Shown piece after piece: positions 15,694-23,043 of a stretch of DNA of 25,388 nucleotides. The DNA comes from DTU015 sp964406505 (lineage in GTDB: Bacteria; Bacillota; Sulfobacillia; Fermentithermobacillales; Fermentithermobacillaceae). The notes beneath the pieces were generated by a model that had not been told where the DNA came from, searched no databases, and saw only the letters and a list, made by a program, of their open reading frames with translations. The stretch covers positions 1 to 25,388 of the forward strand of contig CAYORX010000023.1 in the NCBI GenBank assembly GCA_964406505.1. The letters run 5' to 3'. The first letter of the stretch is position 1. Every line of letters begins with the position of its first letter. The translations under genes and the position numbers were made by a program.

Positions 15694-16470
15694 ATGCAAG
15701 TACTGCTTGAGAAAACTCGGAAAATGAACCAATTATTACGAATTGCAGCAACAGAGGTAGATTTTCAGGCAAGTGCAAGGGTACTCCGTGATTCACTGGA
15801 TTGTAATGTTTATATTCTAGACAAGCTTGGGAGTATTTTAGGTTATTCACTTGTAGACGATTTCGATTGTGATGTCATGAAAGAAAAAGTACTTACCCAT
15901 AGTGAATTTCCAGGTACTTATGCAGAAAGATTGTACATGCATCGAGATACCGCAGCTAATATTCAACACAATAACGGTGAATGCGTATTTGTCGAAGGTC
16001 AAGATTGTCCGTATAAGGGCAAGGTCATCACTATAGTACCGGTAATCGGCGGTGGAGATAGGCTAGGGACGCTCGTCCTTGGGAGAACAGCTGGTGATTT
16101 AGAAGAGGCAGATCTCATTCTTGCCGAACATGCAGCCACGATTGCTGCTATGGAGATGATTAGGTACAATCAAGAAAGTGCCGAAGAAGAAACGAGACAG
16201 CGTGCAGCTGTTCGTATAGCCTTGGGAACTTTATCGTTTTCGGAATTAAACGCCATGAAGCATATATTTGAAGAACTTGGAAGCACTGAAGGGTACCTTG
16301 TTGCATCGAAAGTAGCTGATAGAGTTGGTATTACACGTTCAGTAATCGTTAATGCTCTTCGTAAGTTCGAGTCGGCTGGGGTTATCGAATCAAGATCTTT
16401 AGGTATGAAAGGAACATATATTAAGGTTTTGAATCTTAAACTTTTGGACGAGCTCAAGAAATTAAAATAA
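15694..16470 (+). CDS. codY: GTP-sensing transcriptional pleiotropic repressor CodY
   Basis: Global nutrient regulator that in Firmicutes binds branched-chain amino acids and GTP and represses stationary-phase genes. Length is 258 residues, as expected. The N-terminal GAF domain covers about 1-155 (with IGGGDRLGTLVLGR), and the C-terminal winged helix has the near-invariant ASKVADRVGITRSVIVNAL and ESRSLGMKGTYIKVLN. The residue matching B. subtilis Arg61, a ligand-contact residue, appears to be Val61 by my hand alignment; clostridial CodY proteins often differ there, so ligand preference is open. The ATG at 15694 follows AAAGGGAG. It lies 25 nt after hslU, and the flagellar operon follows. No strong terminator separates them, only an AT-only hairpin at 16465-16482. 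Confidence 0.97.
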   Translation: MQVLLEKTRKMNQLLRIAATEVDFQASARVLRDSLDCNVYILDKLGSILGYSLVDDFDCDVMKEKVLTHSEFPGTYAERLYMHRDTAANIQHNNGECVFVEGQDCPYKGKVITIVPVIGGGDRLGTLVLGRTAGDLEEADLILAEHAATIAAMEMIRYNQESAEEETRQRAAVRIALGTLSFSELNAMKHIFEELGSTEGYLVASKVADRVGITRSVIVNALRKFESAGVIESRSLGMKGTYIKVLNLKLLDELKKLK

Positions 16471-16547
16471 ATCGGTTTATTTAGTGGATGAAGAAGGAAT
16501 TTTTATATTTATGTCGAACAGGTCACCAAGGTAATAGGTAATTCAAT

Positions 16548-16553
16548 TATAAT
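16548..16553 (+). promoter_or_regulatory. Likely -10 box of the flagellar operon promoter
   Basis: A perfect TATAAT, placed so that transcription would start near 16560, right at the 5' edge of the riboswitch. The -35 region (around 16522-16530) is poor: GTCACC at 16522-16527 gives a 20-nt spacer and ACCAAG at 16525-16530 a 17-nt one. The promoter may therefore need an activator or be weak. No sigma-28 type element is visible. Confidence 0.45.
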
Positions 16554-16561
16554 ATCGATTT

Positions 16562-16672
16562 GTCGCCGCAAACCGACAAGGGCAAATCTGCTTAAAGGCA
16601 GGGACGCAAAGCCACGGGTCTAAGGTGTAGAGTCAATAACTCCACTATGATAGCCGGGTTTCCGAAAGGCGG
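16562..16672 (+). promoter_or_regulatory. Cyclic-di-GMP-I (GEMM) riboswitch aptamer
   Basis: The conserved core of the class I c-di-GMP riboswitch is present: GGGCAAA (16580-16586), then GGGACGCAAAGCCACGGGTC (16601-16620), then TAGCCGGGTTTCC (16651-16663). The stem after GGCAAA pairs CTGCT with GGCAG around a TAAA tetraloop. The other arm carries CTAAG and TATG, matching the tetraloop receptor. Its distal stem pairs GTG...GAGT with ACTC-CAC. The closing helix P1 can pair AAACC (16570-16574) with GGTTT (16657-16661), extended by CGCC/GGCG. It lies in the leader of flgB. Riboswitches of this class precede flagellar operons in Clostridium difficile, where c-di-GMP turns transcription off. Confidence 0.93.
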
Positions 16673-16699
16673 TAGTCTTTTATGACTGTTCAGCTTTTT

Positions 16700-16728
16700 A
16701 AACCTTCCGGTTTTTGCGGAAGGTTTTT
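16700..16728 (+). terminator. Riboswitch-controlled intrinsic terminator before flgB
   Basis: A 10-bp perfect stem, AAACCTTCCG with CGGAAGGTTT, encloses a 7-nt loop and runs into a T-tract (16724-16728). CCGAAAGG at 16662-16669, just 3' of the aptamer's P1, can pair with CCTTCCGG (16703-16710) at seven of eight positions, giving an antiterminator. Ligand binding would hold P1 and favour the terminator, so an OFF switch is inferred. Confidence 0.88.
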
Positions 16729-16749
16729 GATTTGTTCGGAGGGATTGAA

Positions 16750-17127
16750 ATGGGTATAACCAATATCATGCATCGCGCTCTTAATGGAGCATGGCTACGG
16801 CACGAACTGTTATCTAACAATATCGCTAATAGCGAGACTCCCGGATACAAAGCCAGGGAATTAGATTTTCAAAGTTATTTAAATAAAGCTAAAATGCCGA
16901 ATTTAAAGCTCGTGACTACCAATTTATTACACGTGCAACCAGAGAATATACCATCTTTTGCGATTAATATAGATAAAACTAGCGTTACACCTGATGGTAA
17001 TAGTGTGGATGTTGACAAAGAAATGGCAGATATCTCTGCAAATGCTTTATACTACAGTGCGATTTCTCGGCAATTAACCGAACAGTTTTCACTTCTCAGA
17101 AAAGCCATCACGGAAGGTAGGAGATAA
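16750..17127 (+). CDS. flgB: Flagellar basal-body rod protein FlgB
   Basis: Proximal rod subunit of the flagellum, exported through the flagellar type III apparatus. Length is 125 residues. The N-terminal family signature HELLSNNIANSETPGYKARELDF is near residues 17-40, and the C-terminal amphipathic helix (ISANALYYSAISRQL...) fits rod assembly. The ATG at 16750 has GGAGGG about 7 nt upstream; an upstream frame opening at 16714 lies inside the terminator. This is the first gene of the operon controlled by the c-di-GMP riboswitch. flgC follows 3 nt after its stop. Confidence 0.95.
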   Translation: MGITNIMHRALNGAWLRHELLSNNIANSETPGYKARELDFQSYLNKAKMPNLKLVTTNLLHVQPENIPSFAINIDKTSVTPDGNSVDVDKEMADISANALYYSAISRQLTEQFSLLRKAITEGRR

Positions 17128-17130
17128 CCT

Positions 17131-17574
17131 ATGAAAATGTTTTCTTCTATGGAAGCAAGCGCGTCTGGATTAACTGCACAAAGACTTAGACTAGATTTAA
17201 TAGCTTCTAATCTTGCCAATGCTGAAAGTACGCGCACAGAAAGCGGTGAAGTATATCGTCGTAAAGTAGCCTTGTTTTCTCCCAGAAATAACAACAGGGG
17301 CAATTTCAAAAATGTATTGTTTTCTCAAATGTCATCGAATTCATCCGGGGTCCATGTAATTGGCGTGGTTGAGGACCAATCATCTTTACGTAGAGTTTAT
17401 TCTCCCGGTCATCCTGATTCTGATGACAATGGATATGTTACTTATCCTAACGTTGATGTAGTTACGGAAATGGTTGACATGATGTCAGCTACTAGATCTT
17501 ATGAGGCCAATGTTACATCTATCGAAGCGGCTAAAACTATGATGCAAAAGGCTTTAAACATGTTCAAAGTTTAA
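17131..17574 (+). CDS. flgC: Flagellar basal-body rod protein FlgC
   Basis: Second proximal rod subunit, 147 residues. The N-terminal rod/hook signature LRLDLIASNLANAESTRT and the C-terminal YEANVTSIEAAKTMMQKAL are both present. FlgC-specific YVTYPNVDVVTEMVDMMSATRSYEAN is clear. The ATG at 17131 has GGAG 7 nt upstream. It is exported without a cleaved signal peptide and packs on FlgB and FliE. A gap of 64 nt precedes fliE. Confidence 0.96.
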   Translation: MKMFSSMEASASGLTAQRLRLDLIASNLANAESTRTESGEVYRRKVALFSPRNNNRGNFKNVLFSQMSSNSSGVHVIGVVEDQSSLRRVYSPGHPDSDDNGYVTYPNVDVVTEMVDMMSATRSYEANVTSIEAAKTMMQKALNMFKV

Positions 17575-17638
17575 CAAATTTTATGGACTGCTGCGCTTAC
17601 AAAGACAAATCAGATAACGTCAATCGGGGGGGAAATCA

Positions 17639-17944
17639 ATGTCAGTGAATCTAATCTCGAATTTAAATACTGTTTCACCAAAACAAAGTGTTATACATAA
17701 ATACAACAACAGTGCAGTTACCGGTACTTCTTTTAATCGCTTGTTTTCGCAAGCTACCGCTGCTATAAAAAATTTAGATGAAGAATTGATTGCTTCACAA
17801 ATTGATCTGGTTACAGGTAATGCGAGAGACCTGCATACTGCGGTTCTTACCGCCGAAAAAGCTAGTCTTACCCTAGATCTTGTAGTTTCGGTAAGGAATA
17901 AAGCTATCGAAGCATACCAAGAAATAATGAGAATGCCGCTTTAA
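17639..17944 (+). CDS. fliE: Flagellar hook-basal body complex protein FliE
   Basis: Adaptor between the MS ring and the rod, 101 residues. The C-terminal motif is conserved: DLHTAVLTAEKASLTLDLVVSVRNKAIEAYQEIMRMP, including V-R-N-K-A-I-E-A-Y-Q-E-I-M. The N-terminal 40 residues are variable, as usual. The ATG follows a run of seven G residues, a strong ribosome site. fliF follows 30 nt later. Confidence 0.95.
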   Translation: MSVNLISNLNTVSPKQSVIHKYNNSAVTGTSFNRLFSQATAAIKNLDEELIASQIDLVTGNARDLHTAVLTAEKASLTLDLVVSVRNKAIEAYQEIMRMPL

Positions 17945-17974
17945 CGCGTGATTTAAGGGTGGGTGAGATTACTT

Positions 17975-19504
17975 ATGCCAGATTTTGCAACGTCGATTGG
18001 GAAAGGCATTAAAAAAGCCTTATCTGAATTAAACAAAACTCAAAAAGCGGTGGTTTTATCAGGGGGGATCGTAGTTTTTGTTGTTTTGCTTTTTATTGTA
18101 TTGCATTCTACAAAAGGTCCTATTTACGAAATTCTTTGGTCAAACCTAGATCAGATCGATGCAGGCGCCATAGTAAGCGAATTGGAAAAGCAAGGTATAT
18201 CCTATAAATTAACCGATAATGGAAGCACAATCAAAGTGCCTGGAGACGCAGTACACAGAGTTAGGCTATCAATGGCTACATTAGGGCTACCTAGTTCGGG
18301 TATTGTTGGATTTGAAGCGATAGGATCAAGTGGTATTTGGTCAACCGATTTCGAAAGAAGAGTTCAATATATAAGAGCTGTTTCGGGAGAACTTACTAGG
18401 ACTATTAAAGCTTTATCTGGAGTAGAAGATGCGCGTGTTCATGTTGCCCTGCCCGATGATACGATTTTTACCAGCCCCGATAAAACAGCTACAGCGTCAG
18501 TACTGGTAAAAACTGCGCATGGACAGACTATTTCACAATCCTCGGTTCGTGGAATTGTTAATCTTGTATCAAGGGCAGTAGAAGGATTAACTCCTGATAA
18601 TGTGACAGTAATCGATTCCGCGGGTAATCTTTTGTCTAAAGATGCCTTTTTAGGCTCCGGACAAAACATGGAGTCTCCTCTTGATTCGGTAATTGAGCTC
18701 ACTTTTTCGACTGAGCGCGAATTAGAAGACAGATTATTAAATTTGCTTACGCGTGTTCTTGGTCCTGGCAATGTAACTTGCCAAGTTCACGCGGAACTGA
18801 ATATGGATCAAGTTAAAATAACTGATACAACATACGAATCTGAGCCTCCCGGTGTGCTAAGGAGTTCTCAAGAAACCACCGAAGCATATCAGGGCTCAGG
18901 CAACCCACCCGGCGGACAAGCGGGAGCGCTCGATGTGCCATCGTACGGCACGTTAGGAGAAGGTGAATCTCAGTATCAACGTACCGAAACTCTTAGGAAC
19001 TTTGAAGTCAATGAAAAAGTGACGGAGACCATAGTTATTCCTGGAGCGATCAAGAAACTTTCTGTGGCGGTGGTGGTGAACAAAGATTTAGACGAAGCTG
19101 AAACAGATATGATTACTGAAACTGTTACCGCAGCATTAGGGCTAGATCCTCGCAGACAAGATCAAATTTCTGTTTCAGGTTTAGTTTTTGATACCTCGTT
19201 AGCTCACGTGTTTGAAGAATCTCAAGAGACACCAGAAAGATTTCCTCGAATATTCGTTTATGCTATTGCTGTAGCGGTGGCTTTCATAGTTGGGACTGTT
19301 ATTTTAATAGTAGCTAGGCGTAGACGGGAAGACGCAGTTGAAGTTTTTCCCGAGCCTTTATCTATTAAGGAAAGTGCCCCAACTGTTTCACCTGAAGTAG
19401 CAGCGAGACAGCGGAGTAGGGAAAATGTTGAAAGACTGACCCGCACAGATCCACGATTGGTCGCTACCTTAATCAAATCGTGGCTTTTAGAGGATGAGAA
19501 CTAA
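17975..19504 (+). CDS. fliF: Flagellar MS-ring protein FliF
   Basis: Forms the membrane-embedded MS ring on which the motor is built. Length is 509 residues. The first membrane segment is near residues 22-45 (VVLSGGIVVFVVLLFIVL). The ring-building YscJ-like region follows, with SGVEDARVHVALP and KTAHGQTISQ, and a second membrane segment lies near 425-445 (IFVYAIAVAVAFIVGTVILI). The C-terminal cytoplasmic tail ends RLTRTDPRLVATLIKSWLLE, the FliG-binding motif. The ATG at 17975 has GGGTGAG upstream. The GTG at 17963 lies inside this ribosome site. The stop overlaps the fliG start by one base (TAATG). Confidence 0.96.
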   Translation: MPDFATSIGKGIKKALSELNKTQKAVVLSGGIVVFVVLLFIVLHSTKGPIYEILWSNLDQIDAGAIVSELEKQGISYKLTDNGSTIKVPGDAVHRVRLSMATLGLPSSGIVGFEAIGSSGIWSTDFERRVQYIRAVSGELTRTIKALSGVEDARVHVALPDDTIFTSPDKTATASVLVKTAHGQTISQSSVRGIVNLVSRAVEGLTPDNVTVIDSAGNLLSKDAFLGSGQNMESPLDSVIELTFSTERELEDRLLNLLTRVLGPGNVTCQVHAELNMDQVKITDTTYESEPPGVLRSSQETTEAYQGSGNPPGGQAGALDVPSYGTLGEGESQYQRTETLRNFEVNEKVTETIVIPGAIKKLSVAVVVNKDLDEAETDMITETVTAALGLDPRRQDQISVSGLVFDTSLAHVFEESQETPERFPRIFVYAIAVAVAFIVGTVILIVARRRREDAVEVFPEPLSIKESAPTVSPEVAARQRSRENVERLTRTDPRLVATLIKSWLLEDEN

Positions 19505-20520
19505 TGAGTATATATAATGAAAAGTTATCAGGTCGTGGAAAAGCGGCGATATTGCTTATCACGTTGGGACCGGATCTCTCCGCTCAAATAATGAAACATC
19601 TGAGAGAGGAAGATATTGACGTATTGACTTTAGAGATCGCCTCAAGACGCCGCGTTGAGCAAAATATCAAGGATATAGTTCTTGATGAATTTAACGACAT
19701 GTGTCTCGCTCAAGAATATCTTGAGGAAGGCGGTATTGGTTATGCTAAAAAACTTTTGGAAAAGGCACTTGGTGTCGAGCAGGCGCGAAACGTATTAACA
19801 CGACTTACTTCATCTTTACAGGTAAAACCATTTGATACTGTACGTAAATCTGATGGTGCGCAAATATTAAATTTTCTTGAAGGTGAATCACCTCAAACAA
19901 TTGCATTGGTGCTAAGTTATTTGACGCCATCGCAGGCTGCCTTGATTTTAGCGTCTCTTGAACCGGATCTACAGGTTGAAGTCGCAAGACGTATTTCCTT
20001 GATGGATAGGACAAGTCCGGATGTTGTTAAAGAGATTGAGCAAATTTTAGAACGCAAAGTGCTTTCCATGGCGGGGCAAGATTATACCCAAGCGGGGGGC
20101 GTAGGTGCGGTAGTAGATATCCTTAATAATGTGGATCGGCAAACGGAAAGAACAATTCTAGGTGCTTTAGATATGGAATCACCAGATTTGGCCGAAGAGA
20201 TTAAACGGAGAATGTTCTTGTTTGAAGATATCGTTTACCTCGATGATAGATCCATGCAAAGACTACTGCGTGACGTAGATTTATCACGCGATCTTCCTTT
20301 GGCCCTCAAAAATGCTTCAGAAGAAGTTATAGATAAATTCTTTAGGAACATGTCCTCTCGAGCGGTTGAAACCTTAAAAGAAAGCATCGATTACTTGGGG
20401 CCAGTACGGGTACGAGATGTAGAAGAAGCCCAACAAAACATAGTCAGTATGATACGAAGGCTAGAAGAACAGGGTGAAATTATTACTGGAAGAGGGGGAG
20501 GAGAAGAGATCATTGTCTAG
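19504..20520 (+). CDS. fliG: Flagellar motor switch protein FliG
   Basis: Rotor component that binds FliF and carries the charged ridge contacting MotA. At 338 residues it is normal. N-terminal GRGKAAILLITLGPDLSAQIMKHL binds the MS ring. The EHPQR-type motif reads ESPQT here (in GESPQTIALVLSYL), with Ser replacing His. C-terminal RSMQRLLRDVDLSRDLPLALKNAS and GPVRVRDVEEAQQNIV contain the torque-helix charges. The start is coupled to fliF and the end overlaps fliH by 8 nt. Confidence 0.96.
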   Translation: MSIYNEKLSGRGKAAILLITLGPDLSAQIMKHLREEDIDVLTLEIASRRRVEQNIKDIVLDEFNDMCLAQEYLEEGGIGYAKKLLEKALGVEQARNVLTRLTSSLQVKPFDTVRKSDGAQILNFLEGESPQTIALVLSYLTPSQAALILASLEPDLQVEVARRISLMDRTSPDVVKEIEQILERKVLSMAGQDYTQAGGVGAVVDILNNVDRQTERTILGALDMESPDLAEEIKRRMFLFEDIVYLDDRSMQRLLRDVDLSRDLPLALKNASEEVIDKFFRNMSSRAVETLKESIDYLGPVRVRDVEEAQQNIVSMIRRLEEQGEIITGRGGGEEIIV

Positions 20521-21217
20521 AGTGTTTCGAATCGAATCGGCGGGATCAGTTTATCAACCTATGTTTAAACCGCAAAATAAGTCTTTAGAAACCAGCGGCG
20601 AGAAAATTTTAGAGCGAGCTAGACAAGATGCCTTGAATATTCAACGTGAAGCGAAAATAAAAGCTGAGAAAATACTTGATAAAGCCAGGCTCAGGGCCAT
20701 TGAATGTCAACAAAAAGCCGAAACTGAAGGCTACAGCAGTGGTTATAAATCCGGAGTGGATAAAGGGCTAGCGAATGGTCACAAGCTGCTAGAAGAGGCA
20801 AAAAACATCTTTCAAAATTCAAAAGACATTTTTTCTAAAAGACTAGAAAAATCCGAATCACAGCTTTTAGCGCTAGTTTTGGAAATTACGCAAAAGCTTG
20901 TTGGCGAAGCGCTTTTTCAGGATCCAGAGGTTGTCATTTCGTTGCTCAAGAAAAGCATTGAATCTTCGGGTGGCAAAGACAAGGTTTCGGTTCGTGTTAA
21001 TCCGAAACTGGTTGCATTTGTTGAAGGCGGAAGAGAATCATTATTTCGCGAGTCAGGCACAAAAATAGTTGATGTAATCGGAGATCAATCGGTTTCATCA
21101 GGAGCAATCATTGAAACTCAGTCAGGCGTTATCGATGCCACCCTTGAAACCCAGATTGAGAATTTAGCAAAAGCTATTGGCGAGGCCCGAAATTACCACA
21201 AGGGGCAAGCGTTATGA
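20513..21217 (+). CDS. fliH: Flagellar assembly protein FliH
   Basis: Regulatory partner of the export ATPase FliI, 234 residues. A long charged helical region (about 30-110, rich in K, E, A and Q, with SGYKSGVDKGLANG) leads to a C-terminal domain related to the V-ATPase E subunit (ALVLEITQKLVGEAL, VSVRVNPKLV). The frame opens at a GTG (20474) inside fliG, but no ribosome site serves it. I chose the TTG at 20513, which has GGAGG 11 nt upstream. Its stop overlaps the fliI ATG by 4 nt. N-terminal start is moderately certain. Confidence 0.9.
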   Translation: MSRVFRIESAGSVYQPMFKPQNKSLETSGEKILERARQDALNIQREAKIKAEKILDKARLRAIECQQKAETEGYSSGYKSGVDKGLANGHKLLEEAKNIFQNSKDIFSKRLEKSESQLLALVLEITQKLVGEALFQDPEVVISLLKKSIESSGGKDKVSVRVNPKLVAFVEGGRESLFRESGTKIVDVIGDQSVSSGAIIETQSGVIDATLETQIENLAKAIGEARNYHKGQAL

Positions 21218-22530
21218 TTTCGTTTGATCATTCAAAATACGCTGAAATAATCAAATCAGCTACAACTGTTACATATCGCGGAACTGTTGTCGATATTATA
21301 GGTCTTCTGATCGAAACTTTGGGACCTAAAGCTAAAATGGGGGAAATCTGTGAGCTCGTGTCTGGAAACAATACATCTGTACTTGGCGAAGTTGTGGGCT
21401 TTAAAAGCGGTAGGGTACTTGTGATGCCCTTTGCAACTCCTGACGGAATTTCACCCGGGGCTTCAGTCCGTGCAACTGGGCGTGAATTGCAAATACCCGT
21501 CGGAAATCAAATGCTTGGCAGAATTACAGATGCATTAGGCATACCAATCGATCAAAAACCAGCGTGGCCTGCAGAAGCACGTTACTCTGTGATGGAAAAG
21601 CCATTGTGTCCACTCAAACGTGAACTTATCGAAAACCCTATAGCTACTGGTATTAAATCAATAGATGCGTTGCTTACATTAGGGGAAGGACAACGCATTG
21701 GGATTTTTTCGGGGTCCGGAGTGGGAAAATCTACACTTATGGGAATGATGGCGCGAAACACATCAGGGGATGTGAATGTTATAGCTCTTGTAGGTGAAAG
21801 AGGCCGAGAGGTGCGCGAATTTATAGAAAAAGATTTAGGTGAAAAAGGTCTAGAGCGCTCAGTAGTAGTTGTTGCCACGTCAGACGAACCTGCCCTTTTA
21901 CGCATAAAGGCCCCGTGGGTTGCAACTACGATCGCTGAGTTTTTCCGCGATCAAGGGCTGAATGTGTTATTGATGATGGATTCAGTTACCCGTTGGTGTA
22001 TGGCGCTTAGGGAAGTAGGCTTGGCGATCGGAGAACCCCCAACTACCAGGGGATATACCCCTTCAGTGTTCGCTAACCTACCTAAATTGTTAGAACGAGC
22101 AGGAAAAGCATCCAAGGGGAGTATTACCGGAGTTTATACCGTGCTTGTCGAGGGCGACGATATGGATGAACCGATTGCCGATGCAGCGAGGGGCATACTC
22201 GATGGTCATATAGTTTTATCAAGGGAACTTGCCCAAACGGCGCACTATCCTGCAGTAGACGTGTTAAGTTCTATATCTCGGTTGATGAAAAGCGTCGTTT
22301 CAACTGAGCACTTGAAATATGCCCACAAAGTTCGAAATGTATTGGCGACTTTTCGTAAGGCAGAGGACTTGGTCAATATAGGTGCTTATGTTCAAGGTTC
22401 TAATCCAAAAATTGATTACGCATTGAAACATATCGATAGAGTTAATCTGTTTTTGAAACAAGGGGTAGATGAAACAATAACGTATGAAGCTGCCATTGCG
22501 CAGTTGGAGCAAATTTTTCAACAAAACTGA
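21214..22530 (+). CDS. fliI: Flagellum-specific export ATPase FliI
   Basis: F1-beta-like ATPase that energises and gates type III export of rod, hook and filament proteins. Length is 438 residues. The P-loop is GSGVGKS (167-173), GERGREVREF follows near 194-203, and the Walker B region is LNVLLMMDSVTRW. SVFANLPKLLERAGKASKGSITG and the DDMDEPIADAARGILDGHIVLSR segment are typical of the FliI/YscN group. The ATG overlaps the stop of fliH (ATGA), so the two are translationally coupled. The gap of 48 nt to fliJ holds no terminator. Confidence 0.97.
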   Translation: MISFDHSKYAEIIKSATTVTYRGTVVDIIGLLIETLGPKAKMGEICELVSGNNTSVLGEVVGFKSGRVLVMPFATPDGISPGASVRATGRELQIPVGNQMLGRITDALGIPIDQKPAWPAEARYSVMEKPLCPLKRELIENPIATGIKSIDALLTLGEGQRIGIFSGSGVGKSTLMGMMARNTSGDVNVIALVGERGREVREFIEKDLGEKGLERSVVVVATSDEPALLRIKAPWVATTIAEFFRDQGLNVLLMMDSVTRWCMALREVGLAIGEPPTTRGYTPSVFANLPKLLERAGKASKGSITGVYTVLVEGDDMDEPIADAARGILDGHIVLSRELAQTAHYPAVDVLSSISRLMKSVVSTEHLKYAHKVRNVLATFRKAEDLVNIGAYVQGSNPKIDYALKHIDRVNLFLKQGVDETITYEAAIAQLEQIFQQN

Positions 22531-22578
22531 TCACGCTATTTATTTGATAGAATATTTCGATAGAAATAGGGAGAATCA

Positions 22579-23031
22579 TTGAAAAAATTCAAATTTCCGT
22601 TGGAAAGAGTGCTAGCCGTACGAGAATTACGGAAGCTCATTGCGGAACAGAAACTCGGGGCAGTGCTTAGGGATATGTCTCAAATAGAATGCACGCTTGA
22701 AGAGAGCCAACTTGCGGCCTTAGAGAATCAAACCCTACTAAGGCATCTAATGTTTGGCACTCTAGACGTCGATATAATAAGGGACTCACTAAATCTAAGG
22801 AAATCAATGATGGAAGATATTGCAGAAATTGAAAAACAGCTTGCGCAAATACAAATTGAAGTTAGACATGCACAAAGGGAGGTCATAAAGAAGAACCAAA
22901 AGCTAAAGACATTAAGCAAACTGAAACAAAAACAAAAACAGAATTATCAAAAAGCGTATTGGTGGGAACACAGTAAGCAAATGGATCAAATAGGCGTTCA
23001 GCATTTTAATAAAAAGAAAGAAAGGAGGTGA
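22579..23031 (+). CDS. fliJ: Flagellar export chaperone FliJ
   Basis: Small coiled-coil protein (150 residues) that recycles export chaperones and sits in the FliI ring. It begins MKKFKFPLERVLAVRELRK, the usual FliJ N-terminus, and the rest is nearly all predicted coiled coil, rich in Q, K, E and L. It starts with TTG after AGGGAGA. Its last codons (KKKERR-stop) overlap the AAAGGAGGTGA ribosome site used downstream. The ylxF/motE gene that follows fliJ in Bacillus is absent here. Confidence 0.9.
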   Translation: MKKFKFPLERVLAVRELRKLIAEQKLGAVLRDMSQIECTLEESQLAALENQTLLRHLMFGTLDVDIIRDSLNLRKSMMEDIAEIEKQLAQIQIEVRHAQREVIKKNQKLKTLSKLKQKQKQNYQKAYWWEHSKQMDQIGVQHFNKKKERR

Positions 23032-23033
23032 TT

Positions 23034-23039
23034 ATGTAA
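23034..23039 (+). other. Start-stop codon pair ATG-TAA before fliK
   Basis: ATG at 23034 follows a near-perfect AAAGGAGGTGA by the ideal 5 nt (measured from GGAGG), but the next codon is TAA. The fliK ATG at 23044 is 15 nt from GGAGG and in another frame. A ribosome bound here would first meet the start-stop pair. This may dampen or gate FliK synthesis, or favour re-initiation. The arrangement is seen; the role is inferred. Confidence 0.4.
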
Positions 23040-23043
23040 TCTT

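Noticed and set aside
16465..16482. Terminator after codY (AAATAAA / TTTATTT hairpin)
   Set aside because: The stem is only A-T pairs and lacks a T-tract; it is unlikely to terminate.
16490..16530. CodY-binding box upstream of the flagellar promoter
   Set aside because: AATTTTTATATTTAT matches the CodY consensus only in its first half; AT-rich DNA gives many such strings.
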